A stretch of DNA of 64,000 bases from Mycobacterium haemophilum DSM 44634. GTDB taxonomy: Bacteria; Actinomycetota; Actinomycetes; Mycobacteriales; Mycobacteriaceae. Positions 1 to 7,496 of the stretch are shown here, in pieces (within the stretch, counting starts at the first letter, position 1; every line of letters begins with the position of its first letter). The translations under genes and the position numbers were made by a program. The notes under the pieces are model-generated. The model searched no databases and was not told where the DNA came from. It was given only the letters and a program-made list of their open reading frames with translations. The stretch covers positions 2,898,687-2,962,686 of the forward strand of contig NZ_CP011883.2 of assembly GCF_000340435.2 (NCBI RefSeq). The letters run 5' to 3'.

Positions 1-84
1 TGGATTTGCCTCGCCCCGATGCAGCAGATAGTCGAGCGGTCCCAACACGTCGGACGGTCCAACGCCCTCGACGGAGTCAGCCAT
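1..84 (-). CDS. WS/DGAT-type acyltransferase, N-terminal fragment cut by window edge
   Basis: Only the first 28 codons are inside the window. The peptide contains GPSDVLGPLDYLLHRGEANP, which resembles the N-terminus of the Rv2484c-type wax ester synthase/diacylglycerol acyltransferase family as I remember it. These enzymes esterify acyl-CoA to alcohols or diacylglycerol in storage-lipid synthesis. The catalytic HHxxxDG motif would lie outside the window. The ATG at 84 was chosen because the homologous start falls about there; GTG codons just upstream are alternatives. The family call rests on a short stretch. Confidence 0.6.
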   Translation of the reverse strand, partial: MADSVEGVGPSDVLGPLDYLLHRGEANP

Positions 85-351
85 GAGCACAACCCCACGC
101 ACACCAGTACGCTGTCACCGCCGATCACGCCTCCCGCATTCAGTCCCGCCCGCCCGATTGCCTATCCAACGCTAGTCGGGTTCACCCGCTGGTGAAAGCC
201 GATTACAAGTGCGGATCCCGCATCCGACGGGTGCTGGAATGCTGGCATACGAAACTTTGTGATGGGCAGCCGGGTTGGGGCGACTCGGCGGAGTCGCCAC
301 TCGATTCAGCCGGCTGGGGATGCCGACAGGGGCGACCGGTCCACTCGCGAG

Positions 352-705
352 CTAACGGATCTTCTCGCCGTGCCGCACGTCATGAACGATGGCGCCTCGT
401 GTGCGCGTACGAAATCGGCGACGCCGTGAACCGCTCGGGGTCGCCACCGTAGTCGGCGTGTTTTCGCGTACGTGATCCGCGCTGCGCAGCTCACGTCGTA
501 GCAACAGGCGATAGCCGTGACTGCACATACCGGTCACGATTTGCGGGGAAAGCTCGCGGCCAGTCCACTCGCCGCATAGGGCGAACCGCGCAGCGACGGG
601 CGCCGGCCCGAGCGGGGTATCGAGGCACACACCATCACCGGTAACCGCGGCGAGGAAAGGCATCTCGTGGGCGTTGCGCGGGCGGAATCGACCGACGATT
701 GCCAT
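352..705 (-). CDS. hypothetical protein, possible small gene
   Basis: This 117-codon frame lies between the acyltransferase start and the tRNA-Arg gene. Codon use is GC-rich at third positions, as in the real genes here. The first 75 residues look protein-like (GDGVCLDTPLGPAPVAARFA); the C-terminus is Arg-rich and may be read-through of noncoding DNA. I recognise no domain. It could equally be a remnant. The rest of 85-727 shows no convincing gene. Confidence 0.35.
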   Translation of the reverse strand: MAIVGRFRPRNAHEMPFLAAVTGDGVCLDTPLGPAPVAARFALCGEWTGRELSPQIVTGMCSHGYRLLLRRELRSADHVRENTPTTVATPSGSRRRRFRTRTRGAIVHDVRHGEKIR

Positions 706-727
706 TGGATAGACTGACCTGCGTATT

Positions 728-801
728 GCCTCCGTAGCTCAGGTGGATAGAGCAAGGGCCTTCTAATCCCTAGGTCGCACGTTCGAGTCGTGCCGGGGGC
801 A
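728..801 (+). tRNA. tRNA-Arg (anticodon UCU)
   Basis: A full cloverleaf can be drawn. The acceptor stem GCCTCCG (728-734) pairs with CGGGGGC (794-800) with one T-G wobble, and the discriminator is A at 801. The D-arm GCTC/GAGC, the anticodon loop CTTCTAA with anticodon TCT, and a perfect T-stem GCACG/CGTGC around TTCGAGT are present. CCA is not encoded. Its 3' half is repeated at 5323-5362, which marks it as a probable integration target. Confidence 0.9.
760..799 (+). repeat. left direct repeat (att-like) within tRNA-Arg
   Basis: The 40 bp from the anticodon loop through the T-arm to the acceptor stem match 5323-5362 with one difference (G at 773, A at 5336). A duplicated 3' tRNA segment is the usual scar of site-specific integration by a tyrosine integrase into a tRNA gene. 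Confidence 0.8.
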
Positions 802-1342
802 CTCGCTGTTGATGCAGGTCAGCGATGGTTTTCAGGTACCCGCCGCGTGGTCTTGGCTTGTTCTGGTCGGCGCCTTTGGTCGGTAATGGGTTGGCATCAG
901 ATGACGCACCCTGGCTGGCGATAGTCAACCGCGCCGCGGCGTCTAGTCGGAGATGCCGTCCAGATCCGTTGGTAACAGACCCGCGTGGTTCAGCGTCGTC
1001 GCCCGCTAATTCCGGCGCATTCCCCAATCCGCTGCCGCCAGACCTCGACTCCCAACCTTCAGCACAAACGACACGGCGCACTCAACGGCACCGCCAGTCT
1101 GACCACCATGCCGAACCAGGGCCCGTGCTGGCGTAAGTAGCATATCTTGCGTAACCTGCAGACATGGCTGGAATCTCGGTAGCCGGGGTACTCGCCGACT
1201 CCCGAAGAATCTGCCGTGGGACATCCCCGGACGCGATCAACTCGAGCGGGCGCTGCAGAACGCCGGACTGGCCATCGTCGCGGTCGAGAAGGTCGACGAA
1301 GCACCGTCACCGGTTGATCCCGGCTCCGATGACAAGTCTCGA

Positions 1343-1873
1343 TTGCGCGCCGAGTTGGAGGCTTTGGTCAACGAAGCCGACGAATCCGAGCTTGCGCGGC
1401 TAGCGGAGGCGGTGACGGTATCGTCCGACGACGGCCTCGATGAGCGCTTCTGGGGGCCGGCGCCAGACTCGGTGACCGCAGCCGAGGCAGTCGTTGCCGA
1501 TCTCACCAATCAGTTCGCGCAACGACGCGACCTCGCCGCGAACAGCATAGGCAGGGAAGCAGCCGCCGAATTGCTGGGAATCAGCCCGCAAAGCGTCACC
1601 GACAAACTCGAATCACGAAAGCTTGTCGGTATCAAGGTGGGCCGTGAATGGCGGCTGCCTCGTTGGCAATTCGACCCGGACAACACCACCGGTACGCTAC
1701 CCGATCTGAATGTTCTACAGGCGGCCTTTCCGGGCGGACCCGTGAGCCTGTCGCGATGGATGATGCGACCAAACCCAGAATTCGACGGGCGCACCCCGCG
1801 CGAGGAAACGATCGCGAGCGGCAGCGCATCGGTCATCAAGGTCGTGCGCAACCTGACCGCGGCCGGGTGGTAA
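1343..1873 (+). CDS. antitoxin partner of a RES-domain toxin (HTH plus C-terminal toxin-binding region)
   Basis: The protein carries a helix-turn-helix around residues 69-105 (EAAAELLGISPQSVTDKL) followed by a C-terminal segment with WMMRPNPEFDGRTP, the kind of motif seen in Xre/DUF2384-type antitoxins paired with RES toxins. The toxin start overlaps its stop codon. The listed TTG at 1343 is only the first available start: the coding-like frame continues upstream without a stop to 1139 (it includes NLPWDIPGRDQLERAL) but has no usual start codon. An ATG at 1164 is in another frame. The 5' end may therefore be frameshifted. It probably binds and neutralises the toxin and represses its own promoter. 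Confidence 0.7.
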   Translation: MRAELEALVNEADESELARLAEAVTVSSDDGLDERFWGPAPDSVTAAEAVVADLTNQFAQRRDLAANSIGREAAAELLGISPQSVTDKLESRKLVGIKVGREWRLPRWQFDPDNTTGTLPDLNVLQAAFPGGPVSLSRWMMRPNPEFDGRTPREETIASGSASVIKVVRNLTAAGW

Positions 1874-2577
1874 GAAAGCTCGGCCCACCGTCACGCCCGT
1901 TACCCAGAGCGAGTCGGGTCTGGCGGTGGAACCCGCCGCAGCCCCCAGTGCGCTGGTGGTGGTGTCGCGTGTATCACAAAGGCAGGTACACACCCGACGG
2001 CGTCAGCTTCCGGTGCTACGGGCCAACGGCGCGATTTGACCATCACCACCCCGCAAATCCTCCGGTCGTTGACATGACGGGCCGACGGATCCTTTACGTC
2101 GGCGAGGACTTGGCGACTTCGGCATGCGAAGTATTCGGCGACGCGGGCATCGCCGCGATCTGTCCCAACTACCGGGTTGCCATCATCGCCCCAACCACCA
2201 CCCTGGCGATGTTCAACCTTGCGGCAAAAGGCGCGGCCATGGCGATCGGCGCGCTGCCCGCCCTCGGCGACGGCAACGAAGCCCGCTCATTAACACAGCA
2301 GTGGGCCCGCGCCATCTACGAAAACCAACCCATTGGACCCGAAATCACCGGCATTCATTACCGATCGGGCTACAACAGCGGCCAGGCACTAGCACTATGG
2401 GACTGCGATGCCGACGTCGAAGTCGTGCACGCTGACGGCAATCAACAAGACATCGCGCTCAACGACCCACGAGTCCTTCCACGACTACAGGTACAGCTGC
2501 GCCGACGCCAAATTAGCATCACCACAGTGACTTCCAGCGAATGCAACGAGTGTAAGAAAGAAGCACTCGACCCCTGA
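1867..2577 (+). CDS. RES-domain toxin (putative NAD-consuming)
   Basis: The 236-residue product has RES-family features: an early RVY segment, an Arg followed by FDHH, then ILYVGEDLATSACEVFGD, and a long C-terminal half. Characterised RES toxins such as mycobacterial MbcT degrade NAD+ by phosphorolysis; the same activity here is inferred from family. A GTG at 1867 overlaps the antitoxin stop at 1871-1873 and implies translational coupling. Antitoxin-first order is common for RES modules. The sequence looks complete, with no internal stop. Confidence 0.75.
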   Translation: MVRKLGPPSRPLPRASRVWRWNPPQPPVRWWWCRVYHKGRYTPDGVSFRCYGPTARFDHHHPANPPVVDMTGRRILYVGEDLATSACEVFGDAGIAAICPNYRVAIIAPTTTLAMFNLAAKGAAMAIGALPALGDGNEARSLTQQWARAIYENQPIGPEITGIHYRSGYNSGQALALWDCDADVEVVHADGNQQDIALNDPRVLPRLQVQLRRRQISITTVTSSECNECKKEALDP

Positions 2578-2927
2578 CACCGCCGCCTCGCCAATCGCGT
2601 ACTCGAGAACGACGAACTTCACACGGAGTCGACCTGTTCGGTGCCACACTGTGCGAACGCGACGTCAAACACCAACACACCGGTGCGGTTCGCAACACAC
2701 TGTCCCGCATCGCATTTCGCTGAATGGTGGATAAATCATCATTATCCATGAACAAGCTCTGCATGTAATCAACGTTTCTTTTCCCTTGTGCGGCTGACAG
2801 GTCCCTCCTTCATCCTTCGAAATTTGCGCTGAGCCTTGCGCTAGGTCCAATGCCTGGATCGCGGCAGCGTGGCAGACAACTAGCGGCGGTGTAGCCCGCT
2901 AAACGTACGAAACTGTCGACGCCTAGG
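2578..2927. other. intergenic gap, no gene seen
   Basis: About 350 bp separate the RES module from the HigB-type module. Only short shadow frames occur in it. It may hold the terminator of the first module, but I see no clear hairpin with a T-tract. Confidence 0.5.
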
Positions 2928-2948
2928 CGATATACTATTGACGATATA
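2928..2948 (+). promoter_or_regulatory. candidate promoter/operator of the HigBA-type module
   Basis: Two copies of CGATATA (2928-2934 and 2942-2948) flank a short spacer, and TATACT at 2931-2936 looks like a -10 hexamer. The site ends 13 bp before the chosen toxin start. Repeats over a promoter are typical of toxin-antitoxin autoregulation. No experimental support can be read from sequence. Confidence 0.4.
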
Positions 2949-2961
2949 TAGCGCAGAAGCT

Positions 2962-3318
2962 ATGTTCGAAGATGTGGCGGACCGGACTGATCAGCTGTGG
3001 CGTGTGGAACTGAGCGAGGAGGTCGACCGGTGGCTCGACGCACTATCACCCAAGGGTATGGCGCAGGCATTCCGAGCGTTCGATCTGCTCGTCGCCCGCG
3101 GCCTTGCGCTACGTATGCCACACAGCCGCAAACTCGGCGACGAGCTGTGGGAGTTGAGGTTTCGATGCGAGCAGGTGAACCAACGCATCACCTACACGGT
3201 CGAGCCCGAACGGCGAATCATTACCCTCACCACATTCCGCAAGCAACGCAGCAACGAACGCAAGGAAATTCATCGGGCACGGAATGTGCTACGGCGACAC
3301 CGAGGAGGCAGTAGATGA
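2962..3318 (+). CDS. HigB/RelE-type toxin (phage Gp49-like family)
   Basis: The 118-residue product has the compact fold signature of Gp49/HigB-like mRNA interferases: an N-terminal VELSEEVDRWLDAL helix, KLGDELWELRFR in the middle, and a C-terminal strand ending ITLTTFRKQ before a basic tail. Such toxins cleave mRNA at the ribosome. ATG 2962 is preferred over an upstream TTG at 2938 that sits inside the promoter repeats. The stop overlaps the antitoxin ATG (ATGA at 3315-3318). Toxin-first order matches HigBA systems. Confidence 0.8.
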   Translation: MFEDVADRTDQLWRVELSEEVDRWLDALSPKGMAQAFRAFDLLVARGLALRMPHSRKLGDELWELRFRCEQVNQRITYTVEPERRIITLTTFRKQRSNERKEIHRARNVLRRHRGGSR

Positions 3319-3611
3319 GCGACTACAAGCAGCGACGAGACCAACTGCTCGCCGAACTCCCCCCAGAGGATCGGGCCACATTCGACGAGGCCTACGCGAC
3401 CGCCGGCCTGGCGATGGACCTCGCTGAGACGGTCTATCGCGCCCGCGAAGCCGCCGGCCTGACGCAGACCGAACTCGCGCGACGCATGGGCACGACCCAA
3501 TCGGCTATCGCCTCGATCGAGGCAGGCGCCCGAACACCAACCGTCGACCTCCTGGAACGCCTCGCGCGCGCGTGCGGCCGTCGCCTCACGATCACGATCG
3601 ATGTCGCGTAA
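3315..3611 (+). CDS. HigA-type Xre antitoxin
   Basis: The 98-residue protein has a central Xre-type helix-turn-helix (residues about 40-92; GLTQTELARRMGTTQSAIASIE), followed by a short C-terminus. It overlaps the toxin by 4 nt, so the two are translationally coupled. The role is toxin neutralisation and repression of the upstream promoter, inferred from family and arrangement. Length fits small HigA proteins. Confidence 0.82.
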   Translation: MSDYKQRRDQLLAELPPEDRATFDEAYATAGLAMDLAETVYRAREAAGLTQTELARRMGTTQSAIASIEAGARTPTVDLLERLARACGRRLTITIDVA

Positions 3612-3754
3612 CTGCGTCCAGGAAACGCACGAGAAGCCAACCAGCACAGGGAGGTCGAGCCCTCGAAGCATGGTTCTATGCTGCACTGGACCGACCCCCT
3701 GGTCGAAAGCCAATGTCCCGAGTCTCCATGAAACAGAGTTCAAGGGGAGTCAGT

Positions 3755-4183
3755 ATGTCCGACCTCGTCGTTCGTCGCGCCGTAGCGGCCGATCGTCACC
3801 GCGTCTGGCAGTTGACTCAGGAGTTCGCGACTTCCTTTGTCCCCCAACGGCTCGTGTTCGATACGTCCTTTGACGTGTTGCTTGCTGCGCCCTGCAATTT
3901 GGTGCTCGTCGCCGACTCACCAACCCAGGGCGTGGTCGGATATGTGCTAACCAGCCATCACCCGACGTTGTTCGCCAACGGCCCGGTCGCCTGGGTCGAG
4001 GAACTCATAGTCGATCAACGGGCACGTCACCGCGGCGCCGGGCGTGCGTTGATGTCGGGCGTCGAGCACTGGGCGCGCTCGCTGGGCGCCGCATATGTGT
4101 CGCTGGCGACCCGTCGAGCCGCCAGCTTTTACGCTGCCATCGGTTACGAGGAGTCGGCCACGTTCTTCCGCAAGTTGCTGTGA
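3755..4183 (+). CDS. GNAT family N-acetyltransferase
   Basis: The 142-residue product contains the acetyl-CoA-binding motif A (VDQRARHRGAGRALM, about residues 87-101) and a C-terminal ASFYAAIGYEES segment typical of GNAT enzymes. ATG 3755 was chosen for the AAGGGGAG ribosome site just upstream; longer frames to 3572 lack one. The substrate is unknown. GNAT enzymes can themselves be toxins when paired with a RHH antitoxin, but no RHH gene adjoins this one, so a cargo acetyltransferase is more likely. Confidence 0.8.
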   Translation: MSDLVVRRAVAADRHRVWQLTQEFATSFVPQRLVFDTSFDVLLAAPCNLVLVADSPTQGVVGYVLTSHHPTLFANGPVAWVEELIVDQRARHRGAGRALMSGVEHWARSLGAAYVSLATRRAASFYAAIGYEESATFFRKLL

Positions 4184-4446
4184 TTATCGGTTCGGAGAGG
4201 CAGCGATTCCCCCTCTGCGATACGGGCTGACGAACCGCAATCCGATTGTGTGGTACAGATCCCGTGATGCCGTGCCGCATCGATGTCAGTATCTGGTACG
4301 GAACTCCTCCGGGTAACGCGTGGTCACGGACACGGCTCCTTCAACGGACGTCGCGACCAGAAGTCAAACAAACCAACCCCAGACATCCCAGGGCACGTCA
4401 TCCTGCAGCGCACGTTGTGGCACGTTGATGCGATACGTGGCACGAT

Positions 4447-4695
4447 ATGGACATGGATGCCACATTGATGTTGGGCCAGCAAGGTCGGTTGGTGATCCCG
4501 GCAGATATCCGAACCGCGTTGGGCCTGGCTCCCGGCGATCGCTTACACCTGCATGTGACTGGGCGGCGACTGGTGCTCGAACGGCCACAGGACGCCGTGA
4601 CTGAGCTACGGGCCCTTGCAGCCGAAGTTCCCAAGGATCGCTCACTTGTCGAGGAGTTGCTTGCTGACCGACGTCTAGCCGCTGAGGCCGAGTGA
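4447..4695 (+). CDS. VapB-type antitoxin (AbrB/SpoVT swapped-hairpin domain)
   Basis: The 82-residue protein begins with an AbrB-like domain (GRLVIPADIRTALGLAPGDR, residues about 13-32), then a charged tail that would wrap the toxin. The GTG start of vapC overlaps its stop (GTGA at 4692-4695). It should bind DNA as a dimer and inhibit the downstream PIN toxin. The 260 bp upstream contain no other gene and presumably hold the promoter. Confidence 0.85.
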   Translation: MDMDATLMLGQQGRLVIPADIRTALGLAPGDRLHLHVTGRRLVLERPQDAVTELRALAAEVPKDRSLVEELLADRRLAAEAE

Positions 4696-5072
4696 CAATC
4701 CTGGATGCATCTGCAGTGCTGGCTCTCGTTCACGACGAGCCCGGCGCCGACCTGGTCGCAACCGAACTAAATTCTGCGTCCCTAAGCGCAGCGAACCTTG
4801 CGGAAGTCATTGGCAAGATGGTCGACGCCGACCTCGATGTCAGCCGGGTCCGTGAATTGCTCGCCGCCGCCGGCGTCACGATTGAGCCGTTGACCGAAGC
4901 CGACGCGGAATTGGCCGGGGCAATGCGGTCCCTGGCCGGCGGACGCGGGTTGTCGTTGGGTGATCGGTGCTGCCTCGCCTTGACGGTGCGCAGCACGCCC
5001 CCCGAGGTACTGACCGCCGACCGCGCGTGGTCGGAGCTCGACCTACCCATCCGGGTCCGCCTGCTGCGGTAA
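4692..5072 (+). CDS. VapC-type PIN-domain ribonuclease toxin
   Basis: The 126-residue protein has the PIN-domain acidic residues in order: Asp5 in ILDASAVLAL, Glu in NLAEVIGK (about 38), Asp in LSLGDRCCLAL (about 94) and Asp in TADRAW (about 112). VapC toxins are Mg-dependent RNases that cut tRNA or rRNA. Length is normal and all catalytic positions are present, so it should be active. It is coupled to vapB. It is the last gene before the right-hand repeat of the island. Confidence 0.88.
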   Translation: MTILDASAVLALVHDEPGADLVATELNSASLSAANLAEVIGKMVDADLDVSRVRELLAAAGVTIEPLTEADAELAGAMRSLAGGRGLSLGDRCCLALTVRSTPPEVLTADRAWSELDLPIRVRLLR

Positions 5073-5322
5073 AGGAACAAGCCGCATAACAATGGTCAGC
5101 AATCCTGCAACCTTCGATGATGCGCCGGCACGGGCGCGACGAAAACCTGCCAGCCATTCCAGGGCTTTCCTCGTTTCCGAGTCCGGAAACCAACGCCCGC
5201 CTGTGGTCGGTGCTCGGTCGGTGAATCCGCGACACCGTGACATTGCGTGGTGTCCAATGACTATATATGGACAGCTCAGGCCCCCCCTTTTTTGGCGCCT
5301 CAACCGGCTGGGCTGGCATGCT

Positions 5323-5362
5323 CTTCTAATCCCTAAGTCGCACGTTCGAGTCGTGCCGGGGG
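5323..5362 (+). repeat. right direct repeat (att-like), 3' tRNA-Arg fragment
   Basis: A 40-bp copy of the 3' half of the tRNA-Arg gene at 760-799 with one mismatch. No acceptor 5' strand or D-arm precedes it, so it is not a tRNA gene. It bounds the toxin-antitoxin island on the right. Intergenic DNA at 5073-5322 and 5363-5414 shows no gene. Confidence 0.8.
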
Positions 5363-5414
5363 TAAAGCTCAAACATCAGGGGTGGGGAACTCCACCCGGC
5401 GGGAAGGACGCGGC

Positions 5415-6737
5415 TTAGCCAGTTCGCTGGCGAGGCGCTTCGGTGTCGTAGCAGCTGGTTCCGCCGCCGGAGAGCTTCGCCTGATACATCGCGGTGTCGG
5501 CGTCGCGCAGAATCTGATCTCCGTCGCGCGGGTCGTCGCCTTCGATCGCGACGATGCCGATACTCGCGCGCAGAGAGATCATGGCATCGGCGAGGCAGGT
5601 CGGCTCGGCCAGCGCTGTATGAATCCTCTTGGCGAGTTTGTCGAGTTCAGTACCGGTGATCTTGCCCAGGATTAGAGCGACGAACTCATCACCACCGAAC
5701 CGAGCGACTATATCGGACGACCGCAGCACAGTCCGGAGTTGTTGCGCCACTGCCTGCAACACCTGGTTACCTGCGCTGTGGCCGTGCGTGTCATTGATGG
5801 CCTTAAAGTTGTCCAAATCGATAAAGAGCACCGCGCCCAAAGTATTTTCGTCGATTGAGTGAAGGTACTTGCCGATGCTAGCGACAAGCTGCGCGTGGTT
5901 GGGCAGTCCGGTTAGGGCATCGTGGGCAGCTACATAAGCCAGCTCTTCGCGCGCATTGTGTTGCGTGGTGACATCGACAATCGAGAACAGGACCGCCGAA
6001 TCGTGAGGATCCTCGGGGCTAAGCAGTCTGCAGTTTGCCGACAGCCATCGCCGTTGGCCATCGGCGGGGCGGTCAAAGCAGACAATGTGGCCGGTTTGGG
6101 GCTCACGTGTCTGGAACAGCGCGCAAAGCGACCGCCGCCCGCAGTCGATTGCTTGCTCGTGAGATCCGCAGCGGGGAGACGTTTCGACGCACGTAACGTA
6201 CTCATATACGCCGTCGGGATGATCGATGCCCAAGATGCGCAGGGCCGCGGGGTTCACTGAGTCGATGCGGCCGTCGCTACCCATCGCGACTATTCCTTCT
6301 TCCAGTGAGTTCACGACGGTTTGGAAGTGCTGTTCGGCGCGACGGATCGCTGTCTGGTCACTACACAGGAGCACAAATCCGTTGTCCATGGCCGCCACAG
6401 ATACCCGTACCGCCAGGGCCTCACCGTCGGATGTGTAGTGAGTGGTGTGCACAACTCCACCATCATTGACGACGGCTGATAGGTCGAGTGAGGCGCCGAC
6501 CGCTTTGCTGACCGGCAGGGCCAGCGCTTGTGCGCCGGAGAGTCCGTAAACGGCCTCGGCGGCGGGATTCCAGCTCGTGACGATGCCGTCGAATGTGGTA
6601 GCTATCAGGGCGTCGCTGACATGATCGATAAGAGCGGCCTGATAGCGAAGCACATCCTCGGCGTAGTCATCTGCCGCGTCCGAGTTTCTCGTTGAACTCA
6701 AAGCCCCCCGTTGTTCTTTTACGTTCGGGCAGCCCAT
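5415..6737 (-). CDS. PAS-PAS-GGDEF diguanylate cyclase
   Basis: The 440-residue product has a first PAS domain (about 30-130), a second PAS domain (about 140-260) and a C-terminal GGDEF domain (about 275-435). The active-site loop is intact (RFGGDEFVAL), and an RSSD motif five residues before it matches the product-inhibition I-site RxxD. It should make cyclic di-GMP from GTP. No transmembrane segment is evident, so it is probably cytosolic and senses a small ligand or redox cue through PAS. ATG 6737 is the likely start; the longer frame to 6926 is not protein-like. Confidence 0.88.
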   Translation of the reverse strand: MGCPNVKEQRGALSSTRNSDAADDYAEDVLRYQAALIDHVSDALIATTFDGIVTSWNPAAEAVYGLSGAQALALPVSKAVGASLDLSAVVNDGGVVHTTHYTSDGEALAVRVSVAAMDNGFVLLCSDQTAIRRAEQHFQTVVNSLEEGIVAMGSDGRIDSVNPAALRILGIDHPDGVYEYVTCVETSPRCGSHEQAIDCGRRSLCALFQTREPQTGHIVCFDRPADGQRRWLSANCRLLSPEDPHDSAVLFSIVDVTTQHNAREELAYVAAHDALTGLPNHAQLVASIGKYLHSIDENTLGAVLFIDLDNFKAINDTHGHSAGNQVLQAVAQQLRTVLRSSDIVARFGGDEFVALILGKITGTELDKLAKRIHTALAEPTCLADAMISLRASIGIVAIEGDDPRDGDQILRDADTAMYQAKLSGGGTSCYDTEAPRQRTG

Positions 6738-7048
6738 GCCCGCTCGACGAGCTCCGTGAAGTCGCTCAATTGGAGCCCCGGTAACGCCAGCCAGCAGTAC
6801 ACGGGGCTGACGGATCACCTTGCCCCCTCCTATTCGCGGCTGATCATCAGGATGAGGTTTGCATCGGAACCTGCCCAGGCTCCGACTGGACTCGTTAGCC
6901 AGGACCCGATTCAAACAGACAACCACCAGCGATGCAACAACTATGCATCAATAATGCTTCAGCTTCCGAGAGGTGGAGCATTCGAACAGCGCGCCGCCAA
7001 TCGTAAAACCGCTGGTGCGCTCGATTAATCTTCGAGCCAGCTACCCCC

Positions 7049-7080
7049 AGCTGCTTCTGGTCACGTGACCAGAAGCAGCT
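7049..7080. promoter_or_regulatory. 32-bp perfect palindrome in a divergent intergenic region
   Basis: The sequence from 7049 to 7080 equals its own reverse complement; the core is TGGTCACGTGACCA. It lies between the diguanylate cyclase start (minus) and the FHA gene (plus), so it sits among promoters rather than between convergent ends. There is no T-tract. It could be a dimeric regulator site or form a cruciform. Confidence 0.6.
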
Positions 7081-7164
7081 TTCAACCTTCAGTCGTACTG
7101 CTTCAAGTCTGTTCCATAAGCACATCGCCACAAACGAAGAGGTTATGCTGCCTATGATGGAGCA

Positions 7165-7488
7165 GTGGTGCAGCAACGTTCGAGTGAGTGGTCAATGCAG
7201 ATGCCCGCCGTTCAACGCCCCTTCCTGGCCATTCACATAGGCAATCAGACCTACACCGTGCAACAAGACCGAGCTCCGATCATCATTGGCCGCAATGCCA
7301 CCGCGCACGTAGATATCGACTACCAGCAGCTCTCGCGAAACCGCATGCGCCTCGATCACACCCCGACCGGATGGGTCGCTATCGGCCAACGCTGCGACAG
7401 CACCTTCATCGACGGCAGCCGACAACGCCGGATCCCCATCAAGGGCCCCACCACGATCTATTCGGGACATCCGCACGGGATTGCGTGA
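7165..7488 (+). CDS. small FHA-domain protein
   Basis: About 85 of 107 residues form a forkhead-associated-like domain: a strand before IIIGRNATAHVDI, then QQLSRNRMRL and a C-terminal strand pair. FHA domains bind phosphothreonine peptides; the GR and SRN positions are kept, but the usual SxxH His is replaced, so binding is uncertain. GTG 7165 is listed; ATG 7195 is an equally plausible start. The stop overlaps a possible GTG start of the next gene, so the two are probably one transcription unit. Confidence 0.65.
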   Translation: MVQQRSSEWSMQMPAVQRPFLAIHIGNQTYTVQQDRAPIIIGRNATAHVDIDYQQLSRNRMRLDHTPTGWVAIGQRCDSTFIDGSRQRRIPIKGPTTIYSGHPHGIA

Positions 7489-7496
7489 CCTTCACC

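Noticed and set aside
770..1081. Minus-strand frame of 103 codons ending in PPARLERAT
   Set aside because: It runs antisense through the tRNA-Arg T-arm. The PPARLERAT tail is the usual artefact of reading a tRNA backwards.
5323..5362. Second tRNA-Arg gene
   Set aside because: Only the 3' half is present. There is no 5' acceptor strand or D-arm, so it is an att-like copy.
5043..5372. Minus-strand frame starting with SFTPGTTRTCDLGIRR
   Set aside because: It begins in the antisense of the duplicated tRNA fragment and then overlaps vapC, so it is a shadow.
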